Of a stretch of DNA of 64,000 bases, positions 56,570 through 64,000 are shown piece by piece. Positions within the stretch are counted from its first letter, which is position 1, and the number at the start of each line of letters is the position of its first letter. The notes under the pieces were generated by a model. That model was not told where the DNA came from, made no database searches, and saw only the letters and a program-made list of their open reading frames with translations. A program made the translations under genes and the position numbers. This DNA is from Atrina japonica (taxonomy: Eukaryota; Mollusca; Bivalvia; Pterioida; Pinnidae): assembly GCA_030159075.1 (NCBI GenBank), contig BROG01000153.1, positions 592,501 to 656,500 of the forward strand. Direction: 5' to 3'.

Positions 56570-56721
56570 GGGCCAAGCACCATAAAACTTAAGAATAAAC
56601 TAAAGTCTAAGAATTAAATATTCTCAACTTGGACTGTACAGCCAATCAGATTTCAGAATTTGTCAAAGTTACGTAAACATTTAAGACTTGAGTAATTCTT
56701 AAGTTTTATGGTGCCAGGCTC
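56570..56721. mobile_element. MITE (152 bp) related to the Harbinger element
   Basis: Ends are inverted repeats: GGGCCAAGCACCATAAAACT on the left and AGTTTTATGGTGCCAGGCTC on the right, extending inward through CTTAAGAAT. The terminal block is nearly the same as the end at 35647-35663. No coding capacity. Confidence 0.75.
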
Positions 56722-57341
56722 AGAACACCTTATTTGAGAACAAGTATCAAGGTGAAATTAGCTATATATATATATATATAAAAGGATTAACATTAACATC
56801 TTTGCTATTTAATGAATAGCCGAGCGCAATACAAGAAAGTGTACTCTGTCTCATGCCAGTTAACTTTCAGAAATTAACAAAGATGTTGAAGTTAATCCTT
56901 ATAATTTAATTATAAACATTTACTACATCGCGGACAAGAAATATATATCATTACTGTTTTATTTTATATTCGATAAAAGTAAACAAATAGGTATCAGCTG
57001 TTAAGCGCGGATGAGAAAACACTGGTCTAGCAACCCACGATGGCAGCGAGAATGACCGACTCGGGAGGGCTCACTTAAAAAATAAGGCCTTTGATTTTTC
57101 GAATTCGAATAAAATATTGTGAATAATAAAGCCTCCAATTAATTAAATCAGTTAAAACATGATCTCCTATCGTTATCCTCCAACTGAACTTGCCTAACAG
57201 TGGTTAAAAGTACCGGAAATCACTCATATCTAATAAATATCTATTAATGAGTAAGTGTTCAATTTATCCAATCACAGTAGTTGTGAAAGCCTCGATCTGA
57301 ATAGGTGAAGAATGCGAGCTTCATGAATAATTAATAAATAA

Positions 57342-57416
<75 letters not shown>

Positions 57417-58619
57417 AGTGATTTCGAGCACATGGAACTACTGGTAGGGAAGAGCATTGTGATTGCACTGGGGCTCCCTATACTGTTTGTTTACAGTTCA
57501 TGGCAAATTGAGGAATCACTCTGTCGGATTTTTCAGTCGTTTATATAAGAAGATAGAAAATTGACGTGTCAATAAGAAGTTGTTTTAGGGGAACCTTTAA
57601 GGAATATACTATTATTAAGATCGTCATTGCGCGTGGTAAACCATCTTAAAGGGATATTGGAAGTAGTCTTTGAATTATAATTACCTAGATAATTACATTG
57701 CAATACCATATGCCTATTACATAAAACCCGTCTATCTTGACATAAATTTCGTACAGCAAAAACTGACAGAAATATCTCATGTTATCGAAAACGTCGTGAT
57801 TTTGAAACGATTTGTTTTCTTTTCAGAGAAACACTTTTTCTTCATTATTGTTTCTTCTCTAAAATATACCAATTATCATTATATAATATCAGATCGAATA
57901 TTGCACTTATATAATTAAAGTTTTGTTGTAAAGATAAACTTCATAGATATATAAAATGATTAATTCTTTTGCCATTTTAAATGAGTTGTGATGCTCCTTT
58001 AACTGTATTAAAGCTATGGTTAACCCTTTATGCCAAGCCTTACGGTAACTACCATTCATTAAGCATATTGTCAGAATTATTTTTACGCTACATTTAGTTA
58101 AGCCTTTTTTCACCACATGTATGGTATTACAAAGTAAAGGAAGATTCAATTTCCTTTAAATATGGTTGATAAAAGGTATAATTGGACCTGTGTCCTCTAG
58201 CAACGGAGCTTTGATTTAGGAGTTCGAGATGTGCGTTCCAATTTTTAAGACATCAATACACAGCAGATAGAGAATCGTGTGTCATCGTGTTATAAAAATC
58301 GAAAGTCACGTCATACGAGCGCCAAAACCTAGAATTACAGAAAATACGAACCTCTGCTTTTGCCGCAATATTTTATGTGAATACAAATAAAATATGACTA
58401 TTCTTAATTCTGTGTCTTTTAAATAAAAAATACGATTGTGTTAAAAATGTAACAAAAATTGGATTGGTTAAGATATTCTGGGAATCATCATATTTCAAGG
58501 TAAATTCCATGACAACTCAGCATTACTGAAAATATTTAATCGTTTGATTTTTTCCCTTCACTGCAATATCGGAAAAGTATATTTATCATAATTTTCATTA
58601 ATTAAATTCATGGATATCA
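56722..58619. other. Gene-free stretch
   Basis: Contains short TA tracts (56763-56780; 57350-57411) and no recognised gene. Confidence 0.4.
57350..57411. repeat. (TA)n microsatellite
   Basis: About 30 TA units; source of a false Tyr-Ile ORF on the minus strand. Confidence 0.95.
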
Positions 58620-58660
58620 ATATGTCCTGGACATTCTATTGATTTATACTTTGGTATCTG

Positions 58661-58743
<83 letters not shown>

Positions 58744-58744
58744 C
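58620..58744 (+). repeat. PLE tail stub fused to a (TA)n microsatellite
   Basis: 58620-58665 is the last 46 bp of the PLE tail (TATGTCCTGGACATTCTATT, then TTTGGTATCTGAAATT). It passes directly into about 38 TA units. Confidence 0.85.
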
Positions 58745-59587
58745 ATTCATTCCTAGTATTTTTGTATCGTATATTTACAGCACAAACGTTAATTTTTTTT
58801 GTTTCCATACATGGTATCCGTGGTCGTGAAAATCGTAACATCAATGCCTCAGCATAGCTCTTGTAAAATCCTTTATTCACAATGAGAGAGGAGTGACCGA
58901 GTACTACATAAAACAGAAATAAATGAATTTAATAATCTATATACAACACTGTGTATCCCCTCGAAAAGAACACGAATTAAGCATTCTTTTTACCTTCTTT
59001 GGCAAAAAACCCTTCATTGAACATAACTAAATTCACTTTAAAAATGCAGCTCTACGACAATGTCAGTAAACAGGATTTTGTATATAAACTGAAAATATCG
59101 TTCATTGCATTATTTTAAACATTGCAACACACCTAATTCGACTAGGGTGAAAAAGAGCACCATGAAGAAAAATGTTGGATCATAGATATTTTACTATTAT
59201 GTAAATATTCTGTTTCATAAGCGCCGATTTTCTGCTCATCTATACACGCACTGTACACTTCCAAAACCACTCACACCTTCATCAATACCCACCAGTCGGT
59301 GGCAAAAGCTACAAAATTAAAGAGAAGTACAAAAAATAGTGTGTTTTCTACACGCTGCAGTTTCTAAAATTATCGTTTAGTTCTACAAATGATCAATACA
59401 ATTGTTCACACTATTCTATATCCTGGATAATTATACTGTACAGTGCATTAAAAAACGTTAAGGCCATATGTTTCTTTTTCATCTTCGATTACATGTTTGA
59501 CGAACGTATTTCATCCATGTCAGTTCTTTGAGGTTTGTGCGAATTACGTTGTACAAGATTTTCAATTTTTCCTGTAGGAACCAAGTC
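58745..59587. other. Likely 3' flank of the GPCR gene
   Basis: No recognised feature. Part is expected to be the GPCR 3' UTR. Confidence 0.35.
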
Positions 59588-60634
59588 TTAACACATAGCT
59601 TTGGGTTTAAAGAGTTTCTTAAAACCACGTCTGTAGTTTTGACAACAAGAAATATAAATAACAAAATTACAACAAAATGAACAGTAATAGATCATTTGAA
59701 ATATTTGATTGAATGCTCGTTCCTGTAGTGTCACGTGTAATGACTTCATAATAATATGCCGCAACCTATTCACGCATGACGGTGTGCTGAACAACACATA
59801 AGAAACGCTTATCGCAAGCAATACACGCGTTATACGCATTATAGAACGCTCTTTCTTTGATAATCTCTTGTTGTCGTTTCCTTCAAGACAACAACTGCTA
59901 ACCGAATGTTGCCAGACTTGTTTGCACATGATTAAGCTCAGAAGAATGACAGTAATTGTGCTTGGTATGATCAGGGATACGACGGTGTCCACATACATAA
60001 TCAATTTGGCAAACTGTGCATGGTTCTCTCCTGTAACACAAATGTTTTGTCCCATGACGAATTCTACTTTTGAGGTCCATAAGGTAATAGCGTATAAACA
60101 TACCCCAACGACAGAACACACAATAACGTTAATCTTTGCCTTCATCACCGTGCAAAAGTTTTTGGCCTTTTTCAAATGAAAAGTGACGATGTAATTCTCC
60201 ATTGTTATGAGGGCTACGAACCATTCCGTCAAAAAACTGCATACATACGTTACAAAAACTACGGACTGGCAAACGACGTGTTCATGAACCAGTCGAACCT
60301 GAACGACTTCTAGCCATACAACGAACAGAACAACGAGGAAAACGGAACTTGTCGTTGACAATGCTGCTAAATATATATTTGAAGACACCTTCCGGAGTGT
60401 CGTCAGGAATATGAAAATAGATATGATGTTTCCAAGTATACCGAATACACACAACACGGGCAGGAGATATATATACATGTTTTTGGCCACTTCGATTGTC
60501 CCTTGCGTCATTTCATCTCTGTCATTAAATTCATCCAGAGAATACAAATTGGATTCATTTTTCATCTTGTATTCCTTACAAGAAATTTTGGTACAAACTT
60601 GACAGAAATAAATATCCCGTTTTTTGTTGGTCAA
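59588..60634 (-). CDS. Rhodopsin-class (class A) G-protein-coupled receptor, neuropeptide-receptor-like, single exon
   Basis: 348 codons from the first Met. Met24 (MKNESNLYS, at 60565) is an equally good start and leaves a glycosylation site at Asn26. Seven hydrophobic helices near residues 53-78, 85-110, 122-145, 166-187, 208-236, 268-290 and 308-330. Anchors: Asn69 in ILGNIISIF (TM1), Cys122 and Cys199 for the usual disulfide, Pro285 in TM6 and NFVIY (TM7, in place of NPxxY), then a basic helix 8 (NYRRGFKKLF). Odd points: the TM2 acidic residue of LAxxD is Ser93, and the DRY motif reads ENY (146-148). It resembles molluscan FMRFamide/peptide-type receptors, but the ligand cannot be inferred. 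Intact, with no neighbours in an operon sense. Confidence 0.85.
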   Translation of the reverse strand: MTNKKRDIYFCQVCTKISCKEYKMKNESNLYSLDEFNDRDEMTQGTIEVAKNMYIYLLPVLCVFGILGNIISIFIFLTTLRKVSSNIYLAALSTTSSVFLVVLFVVWLEVVQVRLVHEHVVCQSVVFVTYVCSFLTEWFVALITMENYIVTFHLKKAKNFCTVMKAKINVIVCSVVGVCLYAITLWTSKVEFVMGQNICVTGENHAQFAKLIMYVDTVVSLIIPSTITVILLSLIMCKQVWQHSVSSCCLEGNDNKRLSKKERSIMRITRVLLAISVSYVLFSTPSCVNRLRHIIMKSLHVTLQERAFNQIFQMIYYCSFCCNFVIYISCCQNYRRGFKKLFKPKAMC

Positions 60635-61499
60635 TAAATTCCGCTATAGCTCTGCACTCGCATTACATGGCAGATGGGATGTTAGATTTCCTTCATCATC
60701 CATACACTTAATGTTTATGTCTTTCTCTAGGCAAAATAACAGCTTTTCTCCTCTCTGGACAAAAAAGAAAAGCTTGATGATAAAAGTAATTAAATGCAAT
60801 TACTGCAATAAGAAGGCGCTATTCAAAAATCGATATTGGGTCATGTGGTCGAATACGACACACCTACGAGAGTTCATTCTTAGATGACCCCATAATGGAT
60901 GCTGTTATTAGATAGCTGTGTTCCATGAGCACATGCCTAAATATGAGACAACCACGTGCTAAACATAACACAACCCATACATTGTAACAGTATTTCATAT
61001 TTACTTGTTTTCACATCTATAATACACATGATTAATATATCTGTTCCAAATATTACATCCGGGTTGAAATGTTTGCTTACACAAGTACATGTATACTATC
61101 AACTATGATTTATTGATATTGCCTGTCGATTATTGGATAGTTTTCAGGTGTAATTTAGAATTTAAATTTATGTATGTGTAATTTTTTGGTGTAATATGGC
61201 CAATTCAGATATTTTGTCTCTCTAAATGCACGTAAATTCATTTTTTTATATTAAATACAATGTTTATCATTTGTTTTGAATCTTTCTCCATCCTTAGTTT
61301 CAGATAGAAATGACCATCCCAAGACAGACATGCAATCTTCACACAGTCTCAATAAATACATGTAGTACTAAGTTACACACCGACACTTACGAGTTAAACG
61401 AGAATCGAAACACGCCGCGAGCACCACCACACCTACACAAACGCACAAGAACTGGATCCACCCCTGATAAACACAGTGGCATAGGTATCTGCAGAAGTC
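60635..61499. other. 5' flank of the GPCR, no other gene recognised
   Basis: AT-rich, no coding signal recognised. Confidence 0.35.
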
Positions 61500-62650
61500 C
61501 GTGCTAGGAATACGCCAGAGAGCCTTTAATAGGTAAATGTACAGACATACCATTTAATTTACCTGTATTAAAAAAGAACATACATGTAGATAGCAATGTA
61601 AAAACGACTGGAATTAATGAGTGTCATTTAAGTTCTAATATTAATAATATATGCTCTGTTCGATCTGTATATACTTTTGATCAATGTAAGTTTGTAAATA
61701 TTTTATGTATTTTACGTCAAGCACAGTACCCAGAGTTCATTGAGTTAATTTAAAAATATGATATTTTATGTTTTTGTGAAACTAAAACAGATGATACCGA
61801 TTTTATTGATTTACCTGGTTTAGAAACACATATGAAGAATAGATTTCAGTTTAAGAATATTAAATCAGGGGGATAATTCTTGCATACAAATCTTACTTAA
61901 GTAAATTCATTAGTAATATAGAAACAGATATAGTAAATATGTAAAATGGTTTAAAATAAACAAAAATGCTTTTAAGACAGAGGAGGATTTATTGTTTGGT
62001 ATTGTTAAGATCCCAACAGAATACTGTGTTGATGATCCATTTGGGGAAATAGAAAATGAATACTTAAGTTTTTGTACTAATTATGATTATGTTTGTCTTT
62101 TGGGAGATTTTGATGCAAGAACTACACAGGATGATAATTTAATAAGACTTGATAATTTTGACAATAATGATGAAATTTATGATGCAGTTGTTGAAAATCT
62201 TACATATCTGAATGCTTTTTATACGTCTGGAATTTCAAAACCCAGGACAAATAAGGATAAAAATTTGGGGAATGAACTTTTACAGTTTTGTAAATATAAT
62301 GACTTGTTTATCTGTGATGGCAGGATAGGTGAAGAAAAAGGTATTGGTGAGTTTATTTGTAAAACATTAGTGTTGTTGACCACAGTATATGTTTCACTTA
62401 TTTCCAATGTTTCAGTTTTAAAAGGCTTTTGACAGGGTGTCGAGAACAGGACTTTGGAATAAAATAATTTTGTGGTCATATCGATGGTAAAATGTTTAAA
62501 ATTATATATAATATGTATCAAGGTGTCAAATCAAGAGTAGTATTCAATGGTGAACTATCAGAATATTTTTATTGTAATAATGGCCTAAAGCACGGTAAAA
62601 AATTATCACCATTTCTGTTTTCATTATACCAACTGATAATCTTATACACA
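61500..62650 (+). pseudogene. LINE fragment: endonuclease region joined to RT piece
   Basis: Frames near 61640-61860 and 61992-62432 give an AP-endonuclease-like domain: YDILCFCETK (Glu of the ETK motif), then CLLGDFDART (GDFN-type motif) and NDLFICDGR. It then jumps to RT: KAFDRVSRTGLW (62425), IIYNMYQGVKSRV, GLKHGKKLSPFLFSLY (62580-62630). The part between the endonuclease and the RT, including the catalytic His block, is deleted. The fragment stops where a PLE begins. Confidence 0.75.
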
Positions 62651-63695
62651 TCATACACAACTGTTTTTTCACTAAAGGTGGTACCCGAAAATTTAAATAT
62701 CTAGTGATTGGCTATCACGGTACTTATTCCGTCAAACACCACTCTGATTCTACACATAAATACACTGAAGTTGATATAAAAAACATGCTGGAATTTCTAA
62801 TAGACAATATATTTGTAATGTTCGGAGACGAGGTCTTCAATAAACTGTCGGCCTTCCTATGGGAACCAATTGTGCCCCTTTATTGGCCGACCTGTTCCTT
62901 TATTCATACGAAGCAGACTTCATTCATAAACTGCTGAATCAAAAGAAGAAAAAGTTAGCGGTGTCCTTTAATTTGATATTTAGATATATCGACGATGTCT
63001 TGTCAATTAAGAAAGACAATTTTCATACATATGTCAATGCGATATATCCCAGCGAACTAGAATTAAAGATACAACAGAATCAAGCACACACGCTTCATAC
63101 TTAGACATTTTACTTAATATAAACACAGACGGGAAATTAGCAACTACGCTATACGACAAACGCGGCGATTTCGGCTTTCCCATCATAAATGTTCCACATT
63201 TAAGTAGTCATATCCCTCAGTCACCCGCATATGGAGTTTATATTTCACAAATATATCCGATATGCCAGGGCGTGTACAACATATGAAGATTTCATATACA
63301 GAGGTAAACTACTCACTGACAAATTATTGACACATGGATATCGAAAACCGCGTTTAATGCCAACGTTCCGCAAATGTTACGGTCTGTATAATAGTCTTGT
63401 TTGCGACTACTCTGTTTCACTAAGTGAAATGTTGAGTTGCCTTATCGTTGGCGGTTGTTGAGACGTCTGTACCAATTGTGACGAGGATACACTCCTCACA
63501 TATTTCATTGGACTTGACTGTGGACTCACGGCGGGTGTGACCGGTCGACAGGGGATGCTTACTCTTCCATGGCACCTGATCCCACCTCTTGGTTTCCAGA
63601 GGCCCGTGTTTGTCCATTTTACCGGATTTGTATCTATGTCCTGGACATTCTATTTATTTATACTTTGGTATCTGAGATTTTTTATATTTATATAC
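62651..63695 (+). pseudogene. Naiad-type PLE copy: RT C-terminal half and tail
   Basis: It begins at AACTGTTTTTTCACTAAAGG inside the RT. It keeps the NIFVMFGD and GTNCAPLLADL blocks, the catalytic YIDDVLS (about 62985) and the C-terminus to the stop near 63461, then the complete tail ending TCTGAGATTTTTTATATTTA. Frameshifts near 62865, 63060 and 63240. It is very similar to the 17.1-18.6 kb copy, so both come from one fairly recent source. Confidence 0.85.
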
Positions 63696-63704
63696 TAAAG
63701 TAAT

Positions 63705-63945
63705 ATTTGGCACTGATAACACAATTTAAATTCCAAATCTTTCTAAAGCTACGATAGTCATCTTTTTACAGTTGTTACTCTTAGACGGATTTCGGCTATA
63801 CTTTTAGATTTATTATTTGTCCTTGTATGATACTAATTTATCTTTAGAAAATACACATACATTTTGAATTGGGGCTCAAATGATGAAGTCTAATTGACAG
63901 AAACGATCGTCTTGAGCATTACAACTTTGGTATAATGTATATAAT
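63705..63945 (-). repeat. Second copy of the 13.86-14.1 kb interspersed repeat
   Basis: TAATATTTGGCACTG, CTTAGACGGATTTCGGCTATA, GATGAAGTCTAATTGACA and TGAGCATTACAACTTTGGTA appear in the inverse order and orientation of 13855-14100. Confidence 0.65.
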
Positions 63946-64000
63946 ATTTAAATGATTTAGAAGTTTACTTACTTCAAAACAATATTGAGGGTGTAAAATG

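Overview
This window is AT-rich animal nuclear DNA, most likely from a mollusc and probably a bivalve. The evidence is spliced genes with GT-AG introns, long TA and TC microsatellites, tRNA-headed SINEs, and a dense mix of PIF/Harbinger, Gypsy, LINE, Penelope-like and Polinton elements. The species cannot be fixed from the sequence alone. Only two host genes are well supported; nearly everything else recognisable is mobile DNA.

Layout. 1-9.6 kb: the 3' five exons of a gene whose product resembles the SAM-dependent histidine N-alpha-methyltransferase family (EgtD/EasF-like, DUF2260-type). Its introns are loaded with a Penelope-like element (PLE), several SINEs, a 1.1-kb terminal-inverted-repeat element and a hairpin MITE. 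9.6-14.9 kb: mostly unrecognised AT-rich DNA with repeat fragments. 15-20 kb: an RNase H-bearing LINE (minus strand), a PLE copy (plus) and a second, diverged PLE (minus). 21.5-24.6 kb: a broken Gypsy pol region (minus). 26.6-27.3 kb: a SINE and a PLE tail. 28.8-35.7 kb: a PIF/Harbinger element with a spliced transposase on plus and a spliced Myb/SANT-like partner on minus. 36.2-50.2 kb: a near-complete 13.9-kb Polinton/Maverick with 237-bp terminal inverted repeats and a probable TATGTA target duplication. 52.5-55 kb: an L1/Tx1-like LINE fragment. 56.57 kb: a MITE sharing its end with the Harbinger element. 59.6-60.6 kb: a single-exon rhodopsin-class GPCR (minus). 61.5-63.7 kb: a LINE fragment cut by another PLE copy.

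The PLE has its GIY-YIG endonuclease ahead of the reverse transcriptase, the permuted order described for Naiad-type PLEs. At least eight copies or fragments of its 3' tail are scattered through the window, so one tail sequence creates the same false minus-strand ORF several times.

The Polinton carries replication genes (protein-primed DNA polymerase B and integrase, converging with overlapping stop codons), capsid genes (double jelly-roll major capsid protein and penton-like protein), a packaging ATPase, and about ten small or uncharacterised proteins, many with membrane segments. No adenain-like protease was recognised. Most of the larger genes are interrupted by short frameshifts. These could be real decay or assembly indels, which only read-level evidence can decide.
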